Of a stretch of 64,000 nt of DNA, positions 24,286 through 36,546 are shown in pieces (positions within the stretch are counted from its first letter, which is position 1; each line of letters starts with the position of its first letter). A model generated the notes under the pieces. It searched no databases, was not told the origin of the DNA, and saw only the letters and a list, made by a program, of their open reading frames with translations. A program made the position numbers and the translations under genes. Source of the DNA: Tragulus kanchil (taxonomy: Eukaryota; Chordata; Mammalia; Artiodactyla; Tragulidae); contig JAIOJX010000005.1 of the NCBI GenBank assembly GCA_022376925.1, positions 16,326,001 through 16,390,000 of the forward strand. Direction: 5' to 3'.

Positions 24286-24690
24286 CTGATCAACTGATGA
24301 ATAGATAAAGGAGATGTGGCATATATGTGACACACACACACACACATAAATATAATGAAATATTACTCAGCCATAAAAAAGAATGAAATAATGCCATTGG
24401 CAGCAATATGGATGGACCTAGAGATTATCATACTAAGTGAACTAAGCCAGACAAATATCACATAATATTGCTTATATGTGAAATCTAGAAAAAAAGTGAT
24501 ACAAATGAACTTATTAAAATAGACCCACAGACATAAAAAACAAATGGTTACCAAAGGGAGAGGTGGGAAGGATAAATCAAGAGTTTGGGATTAACATATG
24601 CATGCTGCTATATATAAAATAGATACGAACCAGGGACCTACTGTAGAGCACAAGGAGCCATCACGATGGTTTTTAATAAGGGGAAAGAAT
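24286..24690 (+). mobile_element. L1 3' region, plus strand
   Basis: Forward L1 3' region: TACTCAGCCATAAAAAAGAA, then ATATGGATGGACCTAGAG, then ACCAGGGACCTACTGTAG. It faces the minus-strand L1 just upstream and covers some of the same L1 coordinates, so it is a second insertion and not a simple 5' inversion. A short (CA)n lies at 24330-24345. Confidence 0.85.
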
Positions 24691-25749
24691 CTGAAAAGAA
24701 TATACATATATGTGTAAATATGCATATATGTGCATAATAATCAGTTTACAAAAGAGAAACCTAAATGGTTGACAAATATAGGAAGAAATATTCAGCCTCA
24801 CCAGTAAATAAATAAATAAATAATAAGATAAAATAGCAGCTTATATCTGTGTGATTGGTAAAAAATAAATTTCAGAAATATCAAGTGCCTGATGTAACTG
24901 TATGTGGATCTCAAGCACACATTTGTGCATTATTAATGATATAGTGAATTATTAATAAAATAGATATCACCTGGCATTTCTCAGCACAGCATCTCCAGAT
25001 TTTTCACTAAAATATCAATGTGGGCAAAGAAAAAGATGAAAATAATACAGAAAATCTGTTGCCAAAATCTGGATGAATTTCTATTAACTCTTAGACCAAA
25101 GCAGGTGGGAAAATGTCTATTTTATAGCCTGGTCAGCTTTGGCTTCATGAGACTGAACATCCCTGTTCACCTAGCAGAAGTTAGGAAATTTCAACCCTGC
25201 TCTCCTCCCTGGCTTATAACTGAATGACCAGGATATGTGTTAAACAGACAACTGTCCCTGGTCCTTGATTACCAAAGGCCTGATAATAGAGATGATCGGA
25301 AATAATCTCTGATCCCACTTTCTATATGCGAGATAATCAAGAAGCAGATACAAAGTATCAGATTTCTTTGCTGCAGGATTGTTTGCAATAGTGGAAAACA
25401 GAAAGTTATCTGAAGACTCATGAGTCAGGGAATGGTAAAAATCAATCATATCATAGCCAGATGGTAGCATATCATATACCCATTCTAATCATGCCTTTGA
25501 AGAATACTAAGAACAGAAAATATGCATAATATTAAGTGAAAAGAGTAGATAAGAAAAGTTATATAATATGGCATCATTTTAAATTTAAAAACAAATATAT
25601 CTGTGTAAATACTAAATAGTGGTTAACTGCTAAGTATGCCAACATATTCACAATGGGTAGCTTTGGGTGTCAGAAATAAATATGCTTTTCATTGTCTTTT
25701 TTTCTCCATTTAAATTTAATAATGAATATGTGATAAAAAATAAAAACAA
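24691..25749. other. Unassigned AT-rich intergenic sequence
   Basis: Short (AAAT)n-type run near 24803-24820. No gene or confident repeat otherwise. Confidence 0.5.
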
Positions 25750-25925
25750 CAGTAGCTAATACTAACTAACTGCTTGCTCTGTGCCAGGCACAGTTCTAAA
25801 TACTTCTTTTGTATAAACTCCTTCAATTCTCTCTGCAGGTCTTTGAAGTAGATACTATAATTGCATCTACTTATCTTACACTTGGAGGTCCCTGAGACAG
25901 AAGTTGAACAAATTACTCATTGGCA
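25750..25925 (+). mobile_element. MIR SINE
   Basis: MIR pattern: GTAGCTAATACTAACTAAC, TCTGTGCCAGGCACAGTTCT, AACTCCTTCAATTCTC and GAAGTAGATACTATAATTGC. The right part (from 25844) recurs at 26989 because pair 9 starts inside it. Confidence 0.75.
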
Positions 25926-26594
25926 TTTTAGCTCTGGTGTCTCAATATAACCACTGTACAGATGTCTCCCCAGTTTCCTTATTCCACACCTGGAAATAAG
26001 GCTTAATATGAATTCCCGTTAAAACATGGTGGTTTCTTAATAACAGCTTCGGGACCAGGGAGGGTCGAATCATACCAGGTGAGGAAAAAAAAAAAATGGG
26101 GGGATGGAAAAGTAAGAACCTGAAACAGAGAGGAAAAGCTTTTTTCAAAACAGTGCTCTCATTTCTAGAGCCAAGTTGTTTTAAGGAGAGAAAATAATTA
26201 GCTTGATTTAGTTTTGTTCTGTGTGCTTCCTCTGAGGAAAGAGTCTGAGGAGTGAAAAAGACTCGTGTCACTTCCATGGTGGGTCACATAAACCTCTGTG
26301 GAGCTGGATGCTTTAGTGCATGCTGATGATGGTTCTTGAAGAGAGTGCTCAGGGGTGGTAGCGGTGGGGTCCTACTTGAAAGAGATCACTGAATGCAAAG
26401 CACTTCACCCTTGGGGTGACACACAGACAGCAGGTCTTCATCCCCAGTGAGATCCTGGCATTGAAATGAATCCATGAGACTACGCTGCTCAAACTCCTAG
26501 CCCATTTCCACTTGTAAGAATTTCTGGTTATGCTGTTGCTCTTGTGATTTTACTTTTCTTATTTGTGATTTTGTGATGTGAAACCCCAGGTTAT

Positions 26595-26955
26595 TAGTCA
26601 GGGCTCTCTAGGAAAACAGAACCAATAGGAGATCCTATCTATCTATCTATCTGGAAATGTATCGTTAAGTCTCACGTCGATTGTCTGCAAACTGCAAAAG
26701 CCAGTGGTGTAATTCAGCCCTAGTCTGAAGGCCTGAGAATTGGTGAGCTGATAGTGTTAAGTCTTGATCTGAGTCAGAGCGCTGGAGGGACCAGTGTCTG
26801 AGGCTGGAACAGACGTTATGTCTAAGCTCAAACACAGAGAAAATTCACTCTTCCTCTGCTTTTTTGTCTATTCAGGCCCTCACATGATTGGGTGATGCTC
26901 ACCTTCATTGGTGGCGAAAGCAAAGCTTGCCTTTAACAGCCAAGTAATGCTCCAT
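26595..26955 (-). mobile_element. MaLR/MLT-like LTR, minus strand
   Basis: Starts with the reversed end signature TTATTAGTCAGGGCTCTCTA and AAACAGAACCAATAGGAGAT, then (ATCT)n, then TCAGGCCCTCACATGATTGG and a GATGCTCACC segment. This order is typical of ancient ERVL-MaLR-type LTRs. The family name is tentative. The duplicate is at about 27741-28102. Confidence 0.55.
26634..26651. repeat. (ATCT)n microsatellite
   Basis: Four to five ATCT units inside the LTR-like element; the duplicate is at about 27781-27797 with the same length. Confidence 0.85.
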
Positions 26956-28104
26956 TGGTGTTTAACTGCGTCATCTACTTATCTACACTGAAGTAGATAC
27001 TATAATTGCATCTACTTATCTTACACTTGGAGGTCCCTGAGACAGAAGTTGAACAAATTACTCATTGGCATTTTAGCTCTGGTGTCTCAATATAACCACT
27101 GTACAGATGTCTCCCCAGTTTCCTTATTCCACACCTGGAAATAAGGCTTAATATGAATTCCCGTTAAAACATGGTGGTTTCTTAATAACAGCTTCGGGAC
27201 CAGGGAGGGTCGAATCATACCAGGTGAGGAAAAAAAAAAAATGGGGGGATGGAAAAGTAAGAACCTGAAACAGAGAGGAAAAGCTTTTTTCAAAACAGTG
27301 CTCTCATTTCTAGAGCCAAGTTGTTTTAAGGAGAGAAAATAATTAGCTTGATTTAGTTTTGTTCTGTGTGCTTCCTCTGAGGAAAGAGTCTGAGGAGTGA
27401 AAAAGACTCGTGTCACTTCCATGGTGGGTCACATAAACCTCTGTGGAGCTGGATGCTTTAGTGCATGCTGATGATGGTTCTTGAAGAGAGTGCTCAGGGG
27501 TGGTAGCGGTGGGGTCCTACTTGAAAGAGATCACTGAATGCAAAGCACTTCACCCTTGGGGTGACACACAGACAGCAGGTCTTCATCCCCAGTGAGATCC
27601 TGGCATTGAAATGAATCCATGAGACTACGCTGCTCAAACTCCTAGCCCATTTCCACTTGTAAGAATTTCTGGTTATGCTGTTGCTCTTGTGATTTTACTT
27701 TTCTTATTTGTGATTTTGTGATGTGAAACCCCAGGTTATTAGTCAGGGCTCTCTAGGAAAACAGAACCAATAGGAGATCCTATCTATCTATCTATCTGGA
27801 AATGTATCGTTAAGTCTCACGTCGATTGTCTGCAAACTGCAAAAGCCAGTGGTGTAATTCAGCCCTAGTCTGAAGGCCTGAGAATTGGTGAGCTGATAGT
27901 GTTAAGTCTTGATCTGAGTCAGAGCGCTGGAGGGACCAGTGTCTGAGGCTGGAACAGACGTTATGTCTAAGCTCAAACACAGAGAAAATTCACTCTTCCT
28001 CTGCTTTTTTGTCTATTCAGGCCCTCAAATGATTGGGTGATGCTCACCTTCATTGGTGGCGAGAAAGCAAAGCTTGCCTTTAACAGCCAAGTAATGCTCC
28101 ATTG

Positions 28105-28960
28105 TCAGGGTTCAGATCCATTCATTGCTCCTTCAGCAGTTAGCAGTAAATGGAAAGGTTTCCACTGATCAACAGAGATTTGAAGATCTCACTCTGTCTT
28201 GTTAAAGAACTGTCCTATCATCTTTCTCCCTTATCACCCGGACCGACTGTAATTGCTTCCGGCTCTGAGCCTGGTCTCTTTCAGTGTCTCCAGAACCTGA
28301 TTAAACTTTTAAACGTTTCCTTGGGGCTGTAGGCTCTTGTCAACATTCACCTGTGATGGTGCCCTTCGAAGTACTTTTTTCTCCGGGGTTGCAGTGAACT
28401 GGGAGATCTTATTTAGCATTTATTAAATAGTAAATAGCTAATTACTCAAAGTAGCTATTTACATATTGAATTTATTTTTCTTGGCATCTTTAATGTCTGA
28501 TTAACATTTTCTTCCTACAGCTGGAAGATACTTACACAGAATAAAATGTTCCCTTATTTAATCTCAAGTGGAATATACGATAAGTGTGTTCATTTTAATT
28601 TGTGTCATTTATTAGCAGGAGAGACGTAGCGTACAGGTGGGATGCTCCATCACCCGCCAATTAGCAGGTGGCTTAGAGGGCAAGAGGGAAAACACTTTCA
28701 CCAAGGGGATTATAGAAGTCACAGAAATAGAAGATCAGCTATGGGGAAAGTAGAGAAAATGACATTGGGATGTGTGATTTTGGAGACTAGAGACAGAGCT
28801 TAAAGCAGTAATAATAACACTGTAAAGACATCCTAAGAGAATACTCAAGATAGGAAGTCTGGAACTCTCTTTGTAAAAATCACAACTTCTTTTTCTAATA
28901 ATCAAAAAAAAAAAAAAAAAGCACACAGAAAGTGAGAGGTGAAAGAGACCTTATGGATAT
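28105..28960. other. Unassigned intergenic sequence
   Basis: Unique in the window, with a poly-A run near 28904-28920. No gene or confident repeat. Confidence 0.55.
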
Positions 28961-28964
28961 AATG

Positions 28965-29035
28965 AAAGTTCATTATGTAGATGTGGAAACTGAGGCACAG
29001 AGGAGGCTTGCCTAGTGTATTTTTAGTTAGTACCA
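28965..29035 (+). mobile_element. MIR fragment
   Basis: Contains the MIR-typical GATGTGGAAACTGAGGCAC followed by AGAGGAGGCTTGCC. Short and diverged. Confidence 0.5.
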
Positions 29036-29109
29036 TGGACACATGTAAAATCTAAGACTGCTGTCTGCTGCTCTATTGAATTTTACCAACCATACACGGT
29101 AGCATTTTT

Positions 29110-29435
29110 TTTTTTTAAACATTTATTTATTTATCTTTTGGAGGGTAAGGTGGGGAGGGAGGGGGATGGGTGGGCCACTTCTATTGGTCTTTCATTTGTC
29201 TATTTTCATCCATCTTTGTTCTTCGGCCCGTGTGGGCCTCCCATTGCTGTGGCAATTGTCGTTGCAGAGTGCCGGCTCTGGGCGCACGCGCTCCAGAGCT
29301 CTGGCTCGGTGATTGGACACATCAGTCCAGCTGCTCCGCGGCACATGGGATCTTCCCAGGCCAGGGATCGAACCAGCGCCCCTTGCACTGCAAGGCGGTG
29401 TCCTTACCCACTGGACCACCAGGGGAAGCCCCCAT
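29110..29435 (-). mobile_element. CHR-like tRNA-derived SINE with TSD
   Basis: Minus-strand copy with a poly-T/AT-rich tail at the left, body, B-box complement GGATCGAACC near 29366, and the A-box complement in ACTGGACCACCAGGG at the right. An exact 12-bp target-site duplication GGTAGCATTTTT flanks it (29098-29109 and 29436-29447). It is one of the least diverged members in the window. Confidence 0.93.
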
Positions 29436-29447
29436 GGTAGCATTTTT

Positions 29448-29936
29448 GTTTGTTTGTTTGTTTTAGCCTCCAACACGCTCTTCTGAGTGGGTCCTCTGAT
29501 GGCTCACATCAGGGTGTTTCATTTAAACTGCGCTTCTACCAGGGAGAGAGCCAACAGAGGTTTATAAAAGAGGATCATGGCCAGCTCAGAAATGGAGATA
29601 AAGAAAGAGCAAAATAAGGGCACAAAGCAGTCCATGACTTCAGAATTTGGAAGTATTTTTCTAAGAAAGTGAAGTTAAACAACAGAAAGAATCAGGTATT
29701 GGTTCTGTTAGGGAGAGCACTAGAGTTCGCTATCAATCTCGTTGACCTGTTGACTTTCTTTTATTCTTTGAAGGCATAGATGCAATATATCTTTGTTTTT
29801 AACAAATAGGAGAAATTGAACAAATATTTGTTTAACCATATGAGCAGATTTGATTGTAAGATTTGTTGAAACAGGAAGTATGCCATTCTCTTTAGTTTCC
29901 AGCACTGAGTGCAGAATCAGTTTTATTAACTAAGTA
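29448..29936. other. Unassigned intergenic sequence
   Basis: No gene or repeat recognised. Confidence 0.5.
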
Positions 29937-30016
29937 TTGAGTTGGCCAAAAAGTTCATTTGAGTTTTACTGTAGCCTCTTACGGAAATACCCAAATGAAC
30001 TTTTTGGCCAGCCCAG
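29937..30016. mobile_element. Mariner-type MITE (palindromic)
   Basis: About 80 bp. TTGGCCAAAAAGTTCATTTG at 29942-29961 is mirrored by its near-exact complement at about 29991-30010. The TTGGCCAAAAAGTTC motif is typical of mariner-derived MITEs in ruminants. A TA precedes the left end, consistent with mariner target choice. It has no coding capacity. Confidence 0.85.
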
Positions 30017-32071
30017 GATTTCGGACAGGTTAAATCCAACATGCTCCTAGAGGCTTTTGGTGCCTCCAGCCTTCTTCTCTGGGTGGATGTATGTGGAGGT
30101 GATTTTCCTCGGTATGCTACCTGTTTTCAAACTGGGGAGCTGATTGATACTCACAGGTAGATAGCTATGCTGAATTCTCCATCTTCCCTCTTCACCCTCC
30201 TTCCCTCTGCTCTGTGCAGTGGAATGTGATTCACATGAACCGCACCAACAAGCTCTCCTGGTTGTGTTCAGTCAATGGGGCGCCCTAACAGTAGACCTGG
30301 AGGGAGAAGATTTGGGCCCAGATATTTACTCCTCTAGCTTCCACCCTAAGAAGAGGCTTCACAGTTGTCTGTGTCCCTCAACCCAAAGTCTCATGGTGGC
30401 CTTCTAATCACTGATTTCTCCTTCTAGGTACCAGTGACCACTCCCTTGTCTCCTTGGGTCTAGGAGTGTGAGTGGCTCTGCTGTTATTTCAGCAGGTCAG
30501 GTTGCTGTTCCTTAGAGTTTTCCTACATCCCACTAACACAATGGTAAATAGTCTATTACACCTGCCTCAGATGACCCTAGTTGGGGTGTGCCACTTGTCT
30601 CACTTTGGACTCAAGGCCTGATAACTTAGCCCCCTGCTAAAATATAAGCCAAGGTGTGAAGAGCTGAAATCTCTGCCCTGCCATTTGACCTACCTTGTTG
30701 CTTTCCTTAACAACCCTCTAACTCGACCGCTGGCCCCTCTTATTTTAACCCCATCTTCAGTCTTTGCATCTTGGTTTACTAGATTCTTTCAGGTCACCCT
30801 CGACTCCCAAATCTGGTGCAAAGTTCTCTTCTTCACTTGGGTTCAGTGATGTTTGAATGATTTCGCCTGCTTTCCATGTGTTTCTGGAGGACACTGCCCA
30901 GAATCCCCCAGGTCTGCTTCCTTCATGGGACCCTCCTCTGAAGATAGCTTTCCCACAAGTTTCAGCTGCATTAAGAGTGAGGCACTTGTGTGTCTCTTAA
31001 CTTATTCACAACAGGACAATTGTTGCAAGTGAGCCCACCCTCTCTCTTTCATTTATGAGAAAATTATTCCCTTCTATACAGCATCAGCTGAAACTTCAAT
31101 CAGCACCCTGCCACTCAGGTTGGTGCCTTGGCATACATATTTTATGAGGTTACTGGCCCTTAGTCTAAAAGAGCAATAACTTTAACAGATGAATTCCTTA
31201 AGGTTGGGACCTTGGGTTATATAAAATTAAATGAGTTCCCTGATGTTATCAGTTCTATAAATCCAAAGTTTTGTTGTATTTACATAAAATGAAGGTTCAT
31301 TAAATTTTATCCTCCTTGCAGTCTATCCCCCAAATGGTATTATAAATTTTCTTCTCCTGGAGTTCTTAATGATCCAAAATAGACTCTTTAAGGAGATCTA
31401 CTGACAGTGTTCTGAAATATAGAAATGCTGCCGTAACTAGAGTTTTTTTTTTTTTTTTTTTAATTTCTACAAAAGTTCTGGTTGCTGCTGTTTGTAGATT
31501 TGTCTTGAAACCTGTATGTGTAAAATATTAAACACTAAATGCTAAGACATGGTGGATAAAAATACTTACTCTTTCCCTGCATGTCAGGAGACAGGACAGG
31601 ACTTGCTCAAGAAATAGTCATGAGAAAGTAAAAGACTGTTGATGAAGCATGGCTCAGGTGCTCCTCAAATGTCGTCAGAATCACTAATAGCATTGAGACT
31701 TTATCCTAGTGGGAATGGAGTATGAGAACCTAACAGTCTCCAGAGTGACCTTCCGAGGGGGAAAGGTGGGGGGAGGAATGGATGAGGACCTATCAATAAA
31801 GCATACGAGTGACTTTCGAGTTCCATATAAGTAATTGCTAGACACCTGAGTGTGGATCTCTGATAGATATCGAAATAGAGAATCTTCTAGATATCTCATT
31901 GAAAAGCATAGAGGAGTCAAAACTGTTCCCTAAGATGTCTATGATTCAGACATTATTCCTAGGTTCCCTGAGCTGTGAGAGAGGGGTCCTCACAGGAGGA
32001 GGTTAAGTAGATTTCAGGGTCCCAATAATCTACTCCACCATCCAGTTGTCTCTAAGGCATGAAGAATGCCC
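30017..32071. other. Unassigned intergenic sequence
   Basis: About 2 kb, unique in the window, with a poly-T run at 31443-31462. Small frames only; no exon-like feature or repeat confidently recognised. Confidence 0.5.
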
Positions 32072-32805
32072 CTACAGTGGCTCCCCAAAAGTCACCATAG
32101 CTGGAAACTGTAGGAAACTCTTTTTACCTTGGAGGCTTCTGAGCATTATTTGGAGAGAGGGAAATACCTTCTTGACCTAAAAAAAGGTATTAAAATGGGT
32201 GAGGAGTTGCTACAAAGAGTCTAAGAAAAAGTGCTGATTTGCTGGGTCTGATCATGCCAGTTGTTGGAAGGTTGAAAAGTGTAGAACCATAGGAACAGGT
32301 GATGGTAGTGTTGCTCATTGGCATCTTGAATCAGGACCTAAGCATATGGTTGACTGTGGAATGTTTCCTCATCTACAGTTCTGTAAGACTGCCACCACTA
32401 AACCTGGTAACTTCTTACCTCTGTATTCTTAGGTTCAGACCTTCCTCCCTAAAGCCTCTCCTGACAAAACTCACCCACTGTAAACTCACTGGACCCACTG
32501 GGTAGACTCGGACACTTATTTTCCTATCTTATGTGTTTAGGTAACTTGCAATTAGATTGTAATCTCATGAAATGAGGTGCAGCATTTCTCAGCCTTCTTA
32601 GTTCTCCAACATCAGCTCTGAATCCACCTTATGATAGTAAATTCTTAGAAAAATACCCTGGTGGAAGAATAATGAAATCATTCTTTATAAATTCACTAAA
32701 TACACTGATTGTATGGCTGATCCTGACATTGCCATCATATTCTAGAATATTCTCAGCTAGCCAGTGAAATCAGGCCATTTTTGGCCATTAACATTGCTAA
32801 GTTTG

Positions 32806-33018
32806 GGCTTTGCCGGTGTTTCAGTGGTAAAGAATCAGCCTACCAATGTAAGAGATGCAAGAGACGTGGATTTGATTCTTGGATCAGGAAGATCCCTGGA
32901 GGAGGAAATGCCAACCCACTCCAGTATTTTTGCATGGCAAAGCCCACGGATAGAGGAGCAGGGCGGGCCCCAGTGCATGGGGTCACAAGGCATAACACAT
33001 GACTGAGTGACCGAAGAT
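32806..33018 (+). mobile_element. Bov-tA SINE
   Basis: tRNA-like head TTTCAGTGGTAAAGAATCAG, B-box-like GGATTTGATTC, AACCCACTCCAGTAT body, and GACTGAGTGACC end. Several positions look corrupted compared with its duplicate. Confidence 0.9.
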
Positions 33019-33918
33019 ACATGCATTTCTTGGTTTCCTGTTCGTCTACTGCTGAAATTGTGTCAGGCATTTGAGACGCTGGAAACATGCTGTACATTTA
33101 TTTAATGTTTAAGATATTGTATCATATGTTATTTCACCTACATATATATTGAATTTTGTGTTTCTAGGATTTGGCATTGCACGTCTACAGTGGCTCCCAA
33201 AAGTCACCATAGCTGGAAACTGTAGGAAACTCTTTTACCTTGGAGGCTTCTGAGCATTATTTGGAGAGAGGGAAATACCTTCTTGACCTAAAAAAAGGTA
33301 TTAAAATGGGTGAGGAGTTGCTACAAAGAGTCTAAGAAAAAGTGCTGATTTGCTGGGTCTGATCATGCCAGTTGTTGGAAGGTTGAAAAGTGTAGAACCA
33401 TAGGAACAGGTGATGGTAGTGTTGCTCATTGGCATCTTGAATCAGGACCTAAGCATATGGTTGACTGTGGAATGTTTCCTCATCTACAGTTCTGTAAGAC
33501 TGCCACCACTAAACCTGGTAACTTCTTACCTCTGTATTCTTAGGTTCAGACCTTCCTCCCTAAAGCCTCTCCTGACAAAACTCACCCACTGTAAACTCAC
33601 TGGACCCACTGGGTAGACTCGGACACTTATTTTCCTATCTTATGTGTTTAGGTAACTTGCAATTAGATTGTAATCTCATGAAATGAGGTGCAGCATTTCT
33701 CAGCCTTCTTAGTTCTCCAACATCAGCTCTGAATCCACCTTATGATAGTAAATTCTTAGAAAAATACCCTGGTGGAAGAATAATGAAATCATTCTTTATA
33801 AATTCACTAAATACACTGATTGTATGGCTGATCCTGACATTGCCATCATATTCTAGAATATTCTCAGCTAGCCAGTGAAATCAGGCCATTTTTGGCCATT
33901 AACATTGCTAAGTTTGGG

Positions 33919-34129
33919 CTTTGCCGGTGTTTCAGTGGTAAAGAATCAGCCTACCAATGTAAGAGATGCAAGAGACGTGGATTTGATTCTTGGATCAGGA
34001 AGATCCCCTGGAGGAGGAAATGCCAACCCACTCCAGTATTCTTGCCTGGGAAATCCCACGGATAGAGGAGCCTGGCGGGCTCCAGTGCATGGGGTCACAA
34101 GGCATCAGACATGACTGAGTGACCGAAGA
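33919..34129 (+). mobile_element. Duplicate copy of Bov-tA SINE
   Basis: Same insertion as 32806, carried by pair 10, with better agreement to the Bov-tA consensus. Confidence 0.9.
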
Positions 34130-34185
34130 TACATGCATTTCTTGGTTTCCTGTTCGTCTACTGCTGAAATTGTGTCAGGCATTTG

Positions 34186-36336
34186 AGACGCTGGAAACAT
34201 GCTGTACATTTATTTAATGTTTAAGATATTGTATCATATGTTATTTCACCTACATATATATTGAATTTTTGACCAAAGATGGATGCTTTCCTAGGATGGC
34301 TTCCTCTGTAAATGACTGTTGAATGAGTCAGTGCAGGAAGGAATGAGTGGATCACTGGATCGATGATCCTGTATCCCTCAAATCTATCTAGTCCTTGGAA
34401 CTGTCTTCCACACTCTAAGCTGGGCCTCATGCCAGACCTTGTTATCTGAGACGGGCTAAAAGGAACAGTATCAGGCAATCTAGTTTAGCATCCAGCTACT
34501 CCTTTACTGGTCATAATTGGAACTGGTGGCCCTGTTTTTTTAGTAGCTCCCATCTCTGAAAGTCTCTGTTCAGTGCTGTGTCCCCATTTGGACTTCCTAC
34601 CTCTGAAATTCAGGATCCTCTTGCCTGGATCTTAGATTCCTGATGCTATGTTTCCTTGTGTCATTTTTAGTCAAGTGAAGGGGTTTAGGTTTGATCCTAA
34701 AGTCACTGAAAAATTTTATATCTGTGTTAGTCATCGGTTAAAGCCACCTGCTGGCTGGATCAGTTTCCAGATTCTCAGCGTGGCCTGTGAGGGCACCCAG
34801 CCTCTGACAGTGCCAGTTTGTCCACTTCTTTTCTTGATGTTCCTCCAGAGTCTCCATCACTTCTAGACTTTCCCACATTCCTCACCTTTGGTCCTCCTCT
34901 TTGAATAGCTTTTCCGTTTCCTTTTCCTTGTTTAACTTTTACTGTCTTTAGGTTTCAGTTTAGACATTACTTCTTCTGCTAAACTTCCTCTGCTAACCTC
35001 TGGTCTATTCCCAAGGGCCCACATACTGCCCTTATCAAGCATAACATCACTCTGTAGCTGAATATATTGTTTGATTTCTATATTCCTCATTAGATACTAA
35101 GTTTCATGAGGGCTGAGACCATCATAGTCTTCTGCACTATTTTATCCCCAATGATCAATATCCTTTTTAAATGAGAATGAACATGTACAAGGATGGGTGG
35201 ATATCCATCTCTTCTACTTAGATTTCCTCTAATTAAATTTTGGCTTCCTGAGATAATATAGACGCTGGAAACATGCTGTACATTTATTTAATGTTTAAGA
35301 TATTGTATCATATGTTATTTCACCTACATATATATTGAATTTTGACCAAAGATGGATGCTTTCCTAGGATGGCTTCCTCTGTAAATGACTGTTGAATGAG
35401 TCAGTGCAGGAAGGAATGAGTGGATCACTGGATCGATGATCCTGTATCCCTCAAATCTATCTAGTCCTTGGAACTGTCTTCCACACTCTAAGCTGGGCCT
35501 CATGCCAGACCTTGTTATCTGAGACGGGCTAAAAGGAACAGTATCAGGCAATCTAGTTTAGCATCCAGCTACTCCTTTACTGGTCATAATTGGAACTGGT
35601 GGCCCTGTTTTTTTAGTAGCTCCCATCTCTGAAAGTCTCTGTTCAGTGCTGTGTCCCCATTTGGACTTCCTACCTCTGAAATTCAGGATCCTCTTGCCTG
35701 GATCTTAGATTCCTGATGCTATGTTTCCTTGTGTCATTTTTAGTCAAGTGAAGGGGTTTAGGTTTGATCCTAAAGTCACTGAAAAATTTTATATCTGTGT
35801 TAGTCATCGGTTAAAGCCACCTGCTGGCTGGATCAGTTTCCAGATTCTCAGCGTGGCCTGTGAGGGCACCCAGCCTCTGACAGTGCCAGTTTGTCCACTT
35901 CTTTTCTTGATGTTCCTCCAGAGTCTCCATCACTTCTAGACTTTCCCACATTCCTCACCTTTGGTCCTCCTCTTTGAATAGCTTTTCCGTTTCCTTTTCC
36001 TTGTTTAACTTTTACTGTCTTTAGGTTTCAGTTTAGACATTACTTCTTCTGCTAAACTTCCTCTGCTAACCTCTGGTCTATTCCCAAGGGCCCACATACT
36101 GCCCTTATCAAGCATAACATCACTCTGTAGCTGAATATATTGTTTGATTTCTATATTCCTCATTAGATACTAAGTTTCATGAGGGCTGAGACCATCATAG
36201 TCTTCTGCACTATTTTATCCCCAATGATCAATATCCTTTTTAAATGAGAATGAACATGTACAAGGATGGGTGGATATCCATCTCTTCTACTTAGATTTCC
36301 TCTAATTAAATTTTGGCTTCCTGAGATAATATAGAC
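34186..36336. repeat. Direct duplication pair 11 (overlaps pair 10)
   Basis: Copy A is 34186-35259 and copy B 35260-36336, offset 1074 falling to 1073. The junction is blunt, with the 4-base overlap AGAC. The first 84 bp of the unit is also present at 33074-33157, giving three copies. Confidence 0.97.
35055..35190 (+). mobile_element. L2-like fragment
   Basis: Contains a segment resembling the L2 3' end: TTAGATACTAAGTTTCATGA, then GGGCTGAGACCATCATAGTC, then ATTTTATCCCCAATGATCAA. Diverged and short. The duplicate is at about 36128-36263. Confidence 0.4.
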
Positions 36337-36546
36337 TCCAACTATGATCCAAAATGGGGAAATATGTCTGGTTTTCTTTGTAGACTTTAATCACTGTCAT
36401 ACACTCCCACACAGAGAGACTGAGAAATGAATAGCAGTGAATATCAAGAACTCAGGGAAAAGTTACCTTACTTAATGGAAAGTGTATTTCCTATAAATGT
36501 TCTTGGTAGAATGAATTGTTACTAAACTAAATAAAGATACTTAAAA

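Larger units (their letters stand above)
25844..28104. repeat. Direct duplication pair 9
   Basis: Copy A is 25844-26957 and copy B 26989-28104, offset 1145 rising to 1147. The spacer 26958-26988 contains CATCTACTTATCTACAC, a near-copy of CATCTACTTATCTTACAC inside the unit (about 25864), again suggesting a garbled sequence end. Both copies include a 111-codon minus-strand frame without domain support. Confidence 0.97.
32072..34269. repeat. Direct duplication pair 10
   Basis: Copy A is 32072-33157 and copy B 33185-34269, offset 1113 falling to 1111, with a 27-bp spacer. The differences cluster in the Bov-tA inside the unit, where copy B is closer to the family pattern (GATCCCCTGGAGG, ATTCTTGCCTGGG) than copy A (GATCCCTGGAGG, ATTTTTGCATGGC). 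Confidence 0.96.

Noticed and set aside
25942..27422. Identical 111-codon minus-strand frames
   Set aside because: No domain or signal peptide. Their identity reflects pair 9.
26634..27797. CRISPR-like or satellite array
   Set aside because: Only short microsatellites such as (ATCT)n are present. There are no regularly spaced short repeats with unique spacers.
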